Part shown: piece by piece, positions 1-7,872 of the stretch
Numbering within the stretch: position 1 is the first letter of the stretch
Layout: the number at the start of each line of letters is the position of its first letter
NCBI RefSeq assembly: GCF_000760295.1
Contig: NZ_JNBA01000023.1
Span: 1 to 43,625, forward strand
Length of the DNA: 43,625 bases
DNA from: Prochlorococcus sp. MIT 0701
GTDB lineage: Bacteria; Cyanobacteriota; Cyanobacteriia; PCC-6307; Cyanobiaceae
Direction of reading: 5' to 3'
Translations under genes and position numbers: made by a program
The notes under the pieces: generated by a model
What the model was told of the DNA's origin: nothing
Database searches by the model: none
Seen by the model: the letters and a program-made list of their open reading frames with translations, nothing else

Positions 1-53
1 AGCTCTTGATCGAGCAGTTCAGTGTTGTTGTAGTCAGTGTTGAAAGTAGTCAT
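1..53 (-). CDS. Double-glycine leader peptide gene, 5' part only (cut by window edge)
   Basis: The start codon is at 53-51 on the minus strand and 17 codons are visible before the window ends. They read MTTFNTDYNNTELLDQE, identical to the first 17 residues of the peptide genes at 34892 and 43003. Those relatives continue into a helical leader ending in GG, followed by a variable core, so this is expected to be a secreted small peptide precursor. The core lies outside the window and cannot be described. No Shine-Dalgarno sequence lies close to the ATG, as in the sister copies. Identification rests on identity to the other copies, not on a recognised database family. Confidence 0.8.
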   Translation of the reverse strand, partial: MTTFNTDYNNTELLDQE

Positions 54-187
54 TGTTTTAAAGGTGATAAGTGTGTGAATTGTGTTGGGTTGTTTTCCCT
101 CGACTCCTACAAGATCTCAGACTTTCTGGTGAAAACTCCTATTTCTTTCTGGTGGAGAGAGCAGGGGTTACTGGTGAAAAGCTGGTG
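54..187 (-). promoter_or_regulatory. Cassette upstream region with four phased CACCAG boxes and GGAGTCGAGG element
   Basis: Read on the minus strand, CACCAG occurs at 187-182, 176-171, 154-149 and 131-126. The spacings are 11, 22 and 23 nt, the same as in the other four cassettes. A GGAGTCGAGGG element and a weak GGG/CCC hairpin (99-97 with 89-87) lie between the boxes and the ATG. The boxes look like a regulator binding array on DNA. The element below them would be in the 5' untranslated RNA. Confidence 0.7.
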
Positions 188-448
188 AAGCACTTAGCAC
201 TTCCCCTGCAGCGCCTCTCACAACTAGATCAATCCCTTACAAGCAATTTAAACACTGTATCAAGCAAGCAATGTGACTTCAGAAAAGCCAATTCCTGCAA
301 CCAGAAAAAATGTTGACATCAGCTGCCCGGAGTAAATCTCAGGGAAACTAAGACAAACTCTCAACTGTAGCGATATTACTTATTTAAAGCTGAAACAGCA
401 ACTCGAAAGATACAGTGGATGCAGCATTCGTAGTAATGCTATACAGAA
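188..448. other. Gene-free spacer
   Basis: I see no convincing gene or RNA here. The stretch separates the regulatory region of the left peptide cassette from the terminator of the histidine kinase gene. It is A+T rich and its reading frames are short. Confidence 0.5.
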
Positions 449-473
449 AAGAAGCCTCCTCCAAGAGGCTTAT
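449..473 (-). terminator. Probable terminator of the lipoprotein-kinase operon
   Basis: Inverted repeat AAGCCTC / GAGGCTT with a six-base loop. On the minus strand it is followed by a T-rich run (CTTTTC). It lies about 160 nt past the stop of the kinase gene, which is read toward it. The gap 474-630 holds nothing recognisable. Confidence 0.55.
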
Positions 474-630
474 ATTGGTCGCTTCAGCTAGGGGATCTAT
501 TGACCAACAAGCTTGAGCAACTAAAAAAGATAGCGAATTGAGGCCCAGCTATTCAATAGCCAAAAGCGAATGTCACGCAAACCATTAAGCAAGTTGATTA
601 GTCATTAAATCCTGCCAATATTTTAAATAT

Positions 631-2100
631 TCACACCTGTTCATCAACCGCTTTCAAATCAATACTGAACTGACTCCCCTCCCCAACTATGGATTTAACC
701 GTTATAAAGCCGCCCATAGCATCTACAAGCATTTTCACAATCGACAGTCCCAAGCCGGAGCTTGAGTCACCATCACGTAGAGATACTCCTTGAGCACGTT
801 TAAATCGTTCAAAAATGATCTCAAGTTGATCTTCAGGGATACCCTGACCATAGTCAATGACAGAAATCCGCACGATATTGTCTAAAGGCATGATCTTTAA
901 CTGAACCTCGCCCGACTCTCGTGAATATTTAACAGCATTTCCAATTAGATTTTCAAGACACTGCACTAAGCGATCTGAATCTCCTCTGGCAAATACTAAT
1001 GAGACTTGGTCAAGATTGTCTTTGATCAAATTTGGGAAGGCCTTTCTTGATAGCCGAAGTGCTTGATCGCATGATTGTTTAACATCAATAATCTCCTGCC
1101 TAACCGTAAGCTGATTATTGTCTAAACGACTCAGATCAAGCAAATCACTCAACATCCTATTAAGGCGTAAGGTTTCACCATTTGCGATCAAAAGCGAATC
1201 CTTAAATGGTTTGTCTAGATCAATTGCACGCTTTAATACTGATTGGATGAAACCCGATATAACTGTTAAAGGAGTACGAAATTCATGGGATATAGTGGAA
1301 GCAAATTGCTTTTGATTTAATGCTGATTGGCGTAATCGTTCAATCATTTTATTGAATTCAACTAAAATTGGCTGTAGCTCCGTGGGCCTACCCGAAACAG
1401 TTAATTCTGCAGAATCAAGATGATTTAACTGGATCGATGCAATGTCTTCTTTGATCCTTCTAACGGGTCGGAATATTAACCAGAGTGCTACAAGTAAAAA
1501 CGCAGAGAGTGAAAACATCATCATTAGCTCAGAAAGCAACTTAGTTCGAGCAAGTTGCTTGATCAATGGCATCTCATAAACCGGTCTTATATATACAAGA
1601 TGTCCTGTTTGCGGGCCGCCACTTAGCTTTACAGCCATGACAGCGATAGGATTGACTACGCCGTCAGTAACAACCGCAAATCCTGTGTTAGAAGCGATAG
1701 CAAGCCTTGAATATCTTTCAAGTTCTTTATTAGAGTAAAAAGCATAAGTTCCTTGTAGAGCCTGATATCCAGCACTGCCAGCTATTAAAAAAGTTTTTTC
1801 ATCTCCTGGCAGGATTTCTGGAAGAAAAGACCGGTAATCCTCAAGCGAGCAACAGCGTATGGCCTCTACTTCCGTTAATTGATCAAGACGTTCTGAAATT
1901 AAATTCAATGGGCCTATAATCTGACGTTCAAGTTTTTGTTCAAGATAATTTTTTAAAAAAGCTGCTCTCAATTGTGTAGAAACCGCAATACTAATTAATG
2001 CCTGGCTTGAAATCAATAAAAAGATAATCAAAAACAAGCGACGGACTATAGACCAGCTTCTACGAGAAGAGGCTGATTTTGTTGAAAGCATTCTGCTCAT
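631..2100 (-). CDS. Membrane sensor histidine kinase
   Basis: 489 residues. A membrane segment at about 21-43 is followed by an extracytoplasmic sensor region of about 145 residues and a second membrane segment at about 188-211. Then come a HAMP-like linker, a dimerisation domain with the phospho-acceptor His272 in SHEFRTPL, and an ATPase domain with N box (ENLIGNAVKYS, around 383-393), G1 (DYGQGIP, Asp416), an F box (FERF) and G2 (GLGLSIVK, about 449-456). All catalytic motifs are intact. The ATG overlaps the stop of the upstream lipoprotein gene (ATGA), so the two are co-transcribed and probably translationally coupled. It is expected to phosphorylate the divergently encoded regulator at 3602. 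The signal sensed is unknown; the binding protein upstream is the likely partner. Confidence 0.92.
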   Translation of the reverse strand: MSRMLSTKSASSRRSWSIVRRLFLIIFLLISSQALISIAVSTQLRAAFLKNYLEQKLERQIIGPLNLISERLDQLTEVEAIRCCSLEDYRSFLPEILPGDEKTFLIAGSAGYQALQGTYAFYSNKELERYSRLAIASNTGFAVVTDGVVNPIAVMAVKLSGGPQTGHLVYIRPVYEMPLIKQLARTKLLSELMMMFSLSAFLLVALWLIFRPVRRIKEDIASIQLNHLDSAELTVSGRPTELQPILVEFNKMIERLRQSALNQKQFASTISHEFRTPLTVISGFIQSVLKRAIDLDKPFKDSLLIANGETLRLNRMLSDLLDLSRLDNNQLTVRQEIIDVKQSCDQALRLSRKAFPNLIKDNLDQVSLVFARGDSDRLVQCLENLIGNAVKYSRESGEVQLKIMPLDNIVRISVIDYGQGIPEDQLEIIFERFKRAQGVSLRDGDSSSGLGLSIVKMLVDAMGGFITVKSIVGEGSQFSIDLKAVDEQV

Positions 2101-3104
2101 GATGTTTGCCCATAGTCTTTATTACAAGTGGGTAAGCGACCAGATTTCTGAATTAATTTGTCAATCTCGAGATTAATATCCGCCGGGAATGAATCGGTTG
2201 GCAGATCAAAGCCTGTATAACCCCAAACATCGAGAACAATCTTATCTCTTACTCGTTTAGAGTTAAGAGATAAGATTGCTTGTTTGACGAGTTCAATATT
2301 GGCCCTTTTAGTTTCATCTATATCTCTAGCCTGCGCTATAATATAAGCATTACGCTTGGGTTCACTTTCCCACAATTTTTTGACTTTTGACTTAATACTA
2401 GAGGGTACATTCCTTAAAGGGTCCGGATGATAGCTATGGAGAAATGCAAAGTCAAAAAATCCCGTAGCAACAAGTGACGGCAAATTCGATACGATTGGTT
2501 CATTATTACAATGAGCAAGATCTGTAATTACAAGACTATTCTTCTGCATCTCTAGAAGAGGGTGCATAAAGGATGAGCCTGAAAAGCGGCTGCCAAAGCC
2601 AACACGTTTGCCGTGCAAAAGGGGAAAAGGGGTATTCTTTGCCTCGCCCGGGTTTAGAGCCTGTTTTTGCTTAGGAGCTGTAGTTTGCTGATTAGTGATT
2701 AAGATGTTTCTCATTGAAGGCTTCTGAATTGCAATCGGAACTGCTTCTGGATTGTTTTTTAAAATCTGATAGCCTCCGTAAATTCCAACATTTATCAAAT
2801 CAACATCACCATTCCTAAACAGCGCATAACTATGCGCATAGTTTATGGCCGGCACATATGCAATCTTTAACTTTGTCATATCTTCAAGATATTGTATGAG
2901 AGTTGCCATCTTTTTATTTTTATACTTTTGCTTCTCGTATGGTTCTTCAGTAAGCCTGATATCAAACTCTTGGGTTTCTTTGAGTTCTGCTGAAGATGTA
3001 AGAGAGCTTGAGGATTTGCATGAAACAAGGCAAAGAAGCATAATTCCTGCCGCAAGGATTGACTTGGCCTTAAGACCAGGCATTGACTCAAAGTTGCTCC
3101 ACAT
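2097..3104 (-). CDS. PhnD-like periplasmic binding lipoprotein, probable partner of the sensor kinase
   Basis: 335 residues. The N-terminus has a lipoprotein signal: a hydrophobic stretch ending in the lipobox LVSC with the modified cysteine at residue 29. The body resembles phosphate/phosphonate-type solute-binding proteins (PhnD family), e.g. FRNGDVDLINVG near 96-107, GKRVGFGSRFSGSSF, and a late DVWGYTGF. No permease or ATPase of an uptake system lies beside it. Instead its stop overlaps the start of a histidine kinase gene. A sensory role, presenting a ligand to the kinase as LuxP does to LuxQ, is therefore more likely than transport; this is inference. An alternative start at residue 8 (MPGLK) would give a more standard signal peptide. 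The ligand cannot be predicted; phosphonate or phosphite is only a family-based guess. Confidence 0.8.
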   Translation of the reverse strand: MWSNFESMPGLKAKSILAAGIMLLCLVSCKSSSSLTSSAELKETQEFDIRLTEEPYEKQKYKNKKMATLIQYLEDMTKLKIAYVPAINYAHSYALFRNGDVDLINVGIYGGYQILKNNPEAVPIAIQKPSMRNILITNQQTTAPKQKQALNPGEAKNTPFPLLHGKRVGFGSRFSGSSFMHPLLEMQKNSLVITDLAHCNNEPIVSNLPSLVATGFFDFAFLHSYHPDPLRNVPSSIKSKVKKLWESEPKRNAYIIAQARDIDETKRANIELVKQAILSLNSKRVRDKIVLDVWGYTGFDLPTDSFPADINLEIDKLIQKSGRLPTCNKDYGQTS

Positions 3105-3311
3105 TTCATTTTAGCCTCTTTATGCAGCTTTTTTATTTAATTCACAAATTATTGCCAGTGCTTCAAGCCAAGTTTTTGGCAACACTGAGCAATCCACGGC
3201 AAGAGCAAACCTTCCGGACGAGGAGCAGGCAGGCATTCACTAGAACTTCTGCCAGGCTAGCCGTGCTGTGAACTATGAAACATTGAAATTAATGTCGCGA
3301 TAGTTCCATCA

Positions 3312-3332
3312 GTTAAACAATGACTGTTTAAC
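3312..3332. promoter_or_regulatory. Perfect 8-bp palindrome, candidate operator
   Basis: GTTAAACA at 3312-3319 and its exact reverse complement TGTTTAAC at 3325-3332 are separated by five bases. It sits in the control region shared by the divergent two-component genes, about 220 nt upstream of the rightward promoter. It could bind a dimeric regulator, possibly the encoded response regulator. A TTAAC repeat (3337-3341) follows directly. Confidence 0.45.
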
Positions 3333-3546
3333 TTGCTTAACTAGAAAGTCCAACCATAGCCATGAAAGAAGTCTGTTATTATAGCGATTAAAGCAGTCTG
3401 CATTCTAATAGGTTTTGCAATGGGTCTGGAAAGTCAGATTATTGAAATACTCATACATCCCTATCCTTTATGCCAACATGCGCCAGTCAAAAAACAATCT
3501 CCTTCTCAACACCGAGAATATAATTACTCTTTTTAAATAAATCTAC

Positions 3547-3574
3547 TTGCACCCACTGGTCATTTGGCTATAAT
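3547..3574 (+). promoter_or_regulatory. Sigma-70-type promoter of the response regulator gene
   Basis: TTGCAC (3547-3552), a 16-nt spacer and TATAAT (3569-3574). Transcription would start near 3581, giving a 5' leader of about 20 nt before the ATG at 3602. Confidence 0.6.
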
Positions 3575-3601
3575 TGAATAAGATTTAGGCTTTGAAATTG
3601 C

Positions 3602-4288
3602 ATGGACCAAGGTCAGACAATTTTAATTGCCGATGATGAAAAAAATATCCTGACGCTCCTTGAAATGGAGCTCAGTGCCGAAGGCTATAAGGTCATCAGC
3701 TTTTCAGACAGCACGCAAGCCATGGCTTGCCTCCGACAAGGGGAAGTCGATCTTGCCCTTTTAGATTGGAATATGCCAGTAATGTCAGGTCTGGATATCT
3801 GCAAGCGACTGCGAAATACAGGCCAGTTCGTTCCTGTGATTATTATCACAGCACGAGATGAAATGGACGATCAAATTGCTGCATTAGATTCCGGTGCTGA
3901 TGACTTCATTTCCAAACCTTTTAATATAAGAGAAGTGCTCGCTCGTGCCAAAGCTCTACTTCGTAGATCTAAAGGTGTTTCTTCTGATCTTCTTGTCGTA
4001 GGTGAGCTGAAGCTAAATGGAGTTGAAAGAACCTGCTCTTACAAAAGTCAAGAGCTTTTACTCACTGTCAGAGAGTTCGACCTTCTGGAATGGTTTATGC
4101 GCAATCCCAGGCAGGCCATCAGTCGCACCAAACTCATTGAGAATGTATGGGGCTATGATTACTTTGGAGATGATAATGTTGTCGATGTATACGTGCGCTA
4201 TTTACGTCGCAAGCTTGAAGAGATTGATCCGGAAAGAATTATTCAGACCGTTCGTGGTGTTGGTTTTGCTCTAAAGTTTAATGAATAG
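3602..4288 (+). CDS. PhoB/OmpR-family response regulator
   Basis: 228 residues. The receiver domain has the acidic pair Asp11-Asp12, phospho-acceptor Asp55 in LLDWNMP, Thr83 in TARD and Lys105 in SKPF, all conserved. The C-terminal winged-helix DNA-binding domain is complete, with LTVREFDLLEW, a VDVYVRYLRRKLE recognition helix and the closing TVRGVGF. It is a full-length member of the family. It is transcribed away from the kinase and lipoprotein genes and is their obvious partner. Proteins of this class usually bind direct repeats spaced about 11 bp. That spacing is found in the CACCAG boxes of the peptide cassettes in this window, but no direct evidence ties the two together. Confidence 0.93.
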   Translation: MDQGQTILIADDEKNILTLLEMELSAEGYKVISFSDSTQAMACLRQGEVDLALLDWNMPVMSGLDICKRLRNTGQFVPVIIITARDEMDDQIAALDSGADDFISKPFNIREVLARAKALLRRSKGVSSDLLVVGELKLNGVERTCSYKSQELLLTVREFDLLEWFMRNPRQAISRTKLIENVWGYDYFGDDNVVDVYVRYLRRKLEEIDPERIIQTVRGVGFALKFNE

Positions 4289-4451
4289 AGGATTCCAAAG
4301 AGCAAGTAGCACGAATCCGGCTATCTACCAATTACTCAAAGAGAATATACTTGGCCAGCCATAAGATGGCTAATTTATGCAGCATATTTAATATCACAAT
4401 TCCAAAAAGCTAAAATTAATACCAAGGCCTCAAATACGAGTGCTTAAGCTA

Positions 4452-5002
4452 GGTTTGCTTGGTATTCCGCCATGGCCTTAAACCGCTTGAGCGGGCCTTG
4501 TGGACACTTCTGGGAGGCCAGGTATTTCTCAACGCCGATCCACCCAAAAGATCACCTGCGAATGCTGAATACCTTGCGGACTATCCATGCCAATCCAAAG
4601 GCTGCAGGAATCAGAAAAGGGTTTTATGACCCCTATTCCAACTATGGGCATTGCGGCAGGTTGGAATGTAATGGCATCAGTGAGTGGCATCCAAGCTTTC
4701 TGCAGCTGGCATCAAGCCTGAAAGCTTGTTCCAAACGGTATGCGCGGTTCTGCCAGAACTACCGGCACCAAAGCAAAATCGGCTCAAGGTGCCATTGGGG
4801 CTCAAGGATGCTGAAACGACTGGTTGAAAAAGGCAGAGGCAGACAAAGCAGGAAGAACCGGATTTCACCAGGACAGCAAAAATTACCCTTTGCCTTTGAT
4901 ATTAGTCTCAATCAAATTCCAGACGAGTGGTATCAAGTTGTGGTGAGATTTAGAAAAGCCAATGGCATCCGCGATGGTGATATGAGAATGCTGCTTTCAT
5001 GA
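4452..5002 (+). pseudogene. REP-associated tyrosine transposase (RAYT), truncated remnant
   Basis: Similarity to the RAYT at 40085 begins at about 4452 (FAWYSAM) and the frame then runs to 5002. The N-terminal third with the HLH metal-binding motif is missing. The expected catalytic tyrosine in RYIHANP is a threonine here (RTIHANP; TAT changed to ACT). The rest is open to a normal C-terminus with LNQIPDEWYQVVVRFRK, which matches the fragments at 42169-42495 and 43150-43311. Loss of both the metal site and the nucleophile means it cannot act as a transposase. It shows the undisrupted sequence across the point where the second copy is split. Confidence 0.8.
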
Positions 5003-5153
5003 ATAATTTTCGCAATGAATGTCGCAACAATAGGGCAAATAACTACATTGCTAGAGGAATTAAACACAAAGGCAGCATTCACTGTGCCTGAGTTTTAATG
5101 CAACTTAGATTTTAAATAAACCGATCCAACCAAGCCAACTCTATGCTCAGATC

Positions 5154-5164
5154 GTGCCAGGTAT
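5154..5164 (+). repeat. GTGCCAGGTAT motif downstream of RAYT remnant
   Basis: GTGCCAGGTAT lies 152 nt after the RAYT stop. The same 11-mer lies 127-130 nt after the stop of the second RAYT (42622-42637), and in reverse complement inside the peptide array (35206-35221). It may mark an element end. The rest of 5003-5229 holds nothing I recognise. Confidence 0.4.
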
Positions 5165-5229
5165 TGAACCGCCAATGAGCTGCTTTTATGAGAGCTTTGA
5201 TTGGATATTAAATCCCAGACAGGCCAGTA

Positions 5230-6366
5230 CTATTGAGCGTTTTCCCAGCCGCCATTTTTATCATACCCTGGGTTACAGTGCCACTCGCCCGTTTTTTCCC
5301 AGAATCCCGTTTTTGCCCCACCAGCCGTCAAGGAAGTTTTAAATATCGTCAAGCCAGTTCGTTCGCTCCCCATGAAGGAACCGATTAACTTGCCGTCGAA
5401 CGGACTCAACAACTTACACTTCGCTTTTGGATCTGTTGCATCATGAACGCGAATATTTCTGTTTTTAACGCTTTCAGATAAGGCTTGAATGGTTGGTTTT
5501 TGCCATGCATTTTTCTTGGTTTCTGCAGCTGAACTATTGCTACCAAAGCGATACTCAATGTTGCCTGAAACTCTGGTTTCAAATGCTTCGTCATAGGAAA
5601 CATTGATTCCTGCTGTTAAACCATCAGCGATTAGATAATCCAGCCCCACCTGTACGCCAGAACCATCTGCTTCTCCTAGATCACCACTTTGGTAGTAGTA
5701 ACCAACAGAGGCATTAAGATCAGGCGTGATGAAATAACCAACATCAAGCCCATAAGTATCAAGAGCGCCACCGAGATAACGACTATTGAGCCGCTGCTCT
5801 GTATCACCAACAGGGATTAAGGCATAGGCATTGAAGTTCCAGGTATCGGATACAGCTTCTAGACCTGCTGCGATCTGCTGGAAGAAGGCACTTTCCTTGT
5901 TGTAGAGCGTGACACCTGAATCAGCATTACCTGTATTCATCGGTCTGCTGTCATAGCCGCCGTTAATGCCATACATCCAGCTACGGTCACTATTCAGCCA
6001 GCGGTAGCCAAGTCTTGATGAGGTGCTGATCGTGGTTCCAGCAACCTCTGTATTGACGATGCTGCTGGTGCCGTCGTAATCAGCAAAGTTTGCATTGAGC
6101 AGAACATCAGCAAAGAACACACTGTTCTCGCCAACAGCAATTGGAAGGAACCCGCCGATACCTGCTTGATTCGGCGTGCCTGCTCCTTGCAGTGCGCCTT
6201 GAAAACCCCAGTTGAATTTGACCGCATCCTTGAGGTTGATCTCCATCACCCCCAGATCTGCTGCACTGCCGTCTTCTTGAGCAGCTAATGGTTGGATGGG
6301 AGTACTGGCTAAGGCAAGCGCGGCAGCACCAGTGAGCGATAAGGAAAGGCGGAGGGAACGCTGCAC
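5230..6366 (-). CDS. Outer-membrane beta-barrel protein, inverse-autotransporter-like, with C-terminal extension
   Basis: 378 residues with a clear signal peptide (about 1-29, cut near LAA-Q). Residues about 45-275 show alternating hydrophobic/aromatic beta-strands. The motif LGYRWLNSDRSWMYGINGGYD is the kind seen in the translocator barrels of intimin/invasin-type inverse autotransporters. About 100 residues follow the apparent end of the barrel (EYRFGSN), with two cysteines (CKLL and WHCNPGY). The protein is predicted to sit in the outer membrane, with the tail possibly exposed as a passenger. It lies downstream of trpB on the same strand but separated by 140 nt, so it is probably a separate unit. 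Function is unknown; a general porin is the alternative. Confidence 0.7.
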   Translation of the reverse strand: MQRSLRLSLSLTGAAALALASTPIQPLAAQEDGSAADLGVMEINLKDAVKFNWGFQGALQGAGTPNQAGIGGFLPIAVGENSVFFADVLLNANFADYDGTSSIVNTEVAGTTISTSSRLGYRWLNSDRSWMYGINGGYDSRPMNTGNADSGVTLYNKESAFFQQIAAGLEAVSDTWNFNAYALIPVGDTEQRLNSRYLGGALDTYGLDVGYFITPDLNASVGYYYQSGDLGEADGSGVQVGLDYLIADGLTAGINVSYDEAFETRVSGNIEYRFGSNSSAAETKKNAWQKPTIQALSESVKNRNIRVHDATDPKAKCKLLSPFDGKLIGSFMGSERTGLTIFKTSLTAGGAKTGFWEKTGEWHCNPGYDKNGGWENAQ

Positions 6367-6432
6367 TTGGATTGAACGCTTAGAAGGTCAGCTCATAGTG
6401 CTTTAAAAACTGAGTTGCAGAGCAGAGCCTGA

Positions 6433-6497
6433 GGCAGTCGCTTGGCTGGCAAGCAAGAGAAAATACCTAGATCACAACCCTCGCCTCAGCGACTGCC
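6433..6497. terminator. Inverted repeat between trpB and the barrel gene
   Basis: GGCAGTCGCT (6433-6442) and its exact reverse complement AGCGACTGCC (6488-6497) flank a 45-nt loop just past the trpB stop. It may be a long-loop terminator or a processing site; there is no clear T run. Confidence 0.3.
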
Positions 6498-6509
6498 GGC
6501 AGCCATCAC

Positions 6510-7760
6510 TCAAAGCTGATTGCCTAGTTTCTCTGCCACGGTGTTGACATCCTTATCGCCGCGACCAGAGCAATTGATCACCACTTCTGTTCCAGCGGCG
6601 AGAGTGGGGCAAAGCGTCTCTAACCAAGCAAAGGCATGGGCTGTCTCCAGGGCAGGAATAATTCCCTCTAATTCACTCACCAGGCGCAAGGCATCCAAAG
6701 CCTGCTGATCGGTCACCGCGGCATACTCCGCCCGACCAATCTCACACAAGTAGCTGTGTTCTGGACCAACTCCCGGGTAGTCGAGGCCGGCACTAATCGA
6801 ATGCGCTTCTTGCACCTGACCTTCATCATCCTGGAGCAACAAACTCATCGCTCCATGCAAGACGCCTACTCGACCTTCGGTGATTGTTGCTGCATGACGA
6901 CCAGTTTCAACACCATCACCAGCGGCTTCAACTCCAATCATGCGCACAGAGCGGTCCTGCACGAAGGGATGAAACAAACCCATGGCATTGGACCCTCCAC
7001 CAACGCACGCCAAAAGAACATCAGGCAATCGACCGAAAGCCTCAGCACACTGCTGCCTGGCCTCCTGACCGATCACGGCATGAAAGTCCCGAACAAGCAT
7101 CGGATAGGGATGGGGACCAGCCACCGAACCAAGGATGTAATGGGTGCTCTCCACATTGGTGACCCAATCACGAATCGCCTCACTCGTCGCGTCCTTCAGC
7201 GTGGCCGTGCCTGCGGTTACAGGCTGCACTGTGGCTCCAAGCAGACGCATGCGGAACACATTCAAAGCCTGACGGCGCATGTCCTCAGCGCCCATGTAAA
7301 CAACACACTCGAGGCCAAAGCGTGCACACACTGTGGCCGTCGCCACTCCATGTTGACCCGCACCGGTTTCGGCAATGATCCGCTTTTTACCCATGCGTAA
7401 CGCCAACAGGGCCTGACCCAAAGCGTTATTGATTTTGTGGGCACCTGTGTGATTGAGATCCTCACGCTTCAGCCAGATTCTTGGCCCCCCATCAGGGCGG
7501 CAGTAATGAGCTGTGAGTCGCTCGGCCTCATAGAGCGGCGTCGCCCGGCCCACATAGCTACGCAGCAACCGATCCAACTCAGTCGTGAAGGCAGGATCTT
7601 TCCATGCCTGCGCAGCTGCTTGCTCCAGTTCAGCCAAGGCAGGCATCAAGGTTTCGGGCACGTACTGGCCCCCATATCTGCCAAAACGCCCCTGGGCAGA
7701 AGGTCGCGCACTCACAGCGAGGTCCGCATCTTTGGGCTGAGAGGGCAGAGTGCTGGTCAC
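6510..7760 (-). CDS. trpB: Tryptophan synthase beta subunit
   Basis: Joins indole to serine to make tryptophan, working with the alpha subunit. I chose the GTG at 7760, which gives 416 residues and the usual N-terminus (TSTLPSQP, then [22 protein letters not shown]). An ATG 60 nt further upstream would add about 20 unusual residues. The PLP-binding lysine lies in [17 protein letters not shown] (Lys109 from the GTG). The glycine-rich phosphate loop is [10 protein letters not shown] and the C-terminus NCSGRGDKD is typical. trpA is not adjacent, as is usual for scattered cyanobacterial trp genes. Confidence 0.96.
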   Translation of the reverse strand: MTSTLPSQPKDADLAVSARPSAQGRFGRYGGQYVPETLMPALAELEQAAAQAWKDPAFTTELDRLLRSYVGRATPLYEAERLTAHYCRPDGGPRIWLKREDLNHTGAHKINNALGQALLALRMGKKRIIAETGAGQHGVATATVCARFGLECVVYMGAEDMRRQALNVFRMRLLGATVQPVTAGTATLKDATSEAIRDWVTNVESTHYILGSVAGPHPYPMLVRDFHAVIGQEARQQCAEAFGRLPDVLLACVGGGSNAMGLFHPFVQDRSVRMIGVEAAGDGVETGRHAATITEGRVGVLHGAMSLLLQDDEGQVQEAHSISAGLDYPGVGPEHSYLCEIGRAEYAAVTDQQALDALRLVSELEGIIPALETAHAFAWLETLCPTLAAGTEVVINCSGRGDKDVNTVAEKLGNQL

Positions 7761-7872
7761 CGGTACGCCAGGCAAGAACGACACCACCCTAGGAATCGAA
7801 AGAATCACCCCAAGCAGCAAAGAGTGCTTTCGTTTGAAGCCGCAAAGTTAGAGGGAGTCTTTGCCAGCCAAC

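Larger units (their letters stand above)
3105..3601. other. Divergent intergenic region between lipoprotein-kinase operon and regulator gene
   Basis: About 500 nt without a believable gene. It contains a palindrome at 3312-3332 and a good sigma-70-type promoter at 3547-3574, listed separately. It must also hold the leftward promoter for the lipoprotein-kinase pair, which I could not place with confidence. Confidence 0.6.

Noticed and set aside
71-316. Plus-strand frame at the left end
   Set aside because: It reads through the inverted regulatory region of the left peptide cassette; the same sequence elsewhere is clearly upstream DNA of minus-strand genes.
2097-3104. Phosphonate uptake system
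   Set aside because: Only a PhnD-like binding protein is present; no permease or ATPase, and it is coupled to a kinase gene instead.
4472-5002. Functional transposase
   Set aside because: The metal-binding HLH motif is missing and the catalytic Tyr is Thr, so it is recorded as a remnant.
6756-7400. Long plus-strand frame (214 codons) opposite trpB
   Set aside because: It is the antisense of a conserved enzyme, with biased composition (His/Gln/Thr-rich) and no recognisable motif.
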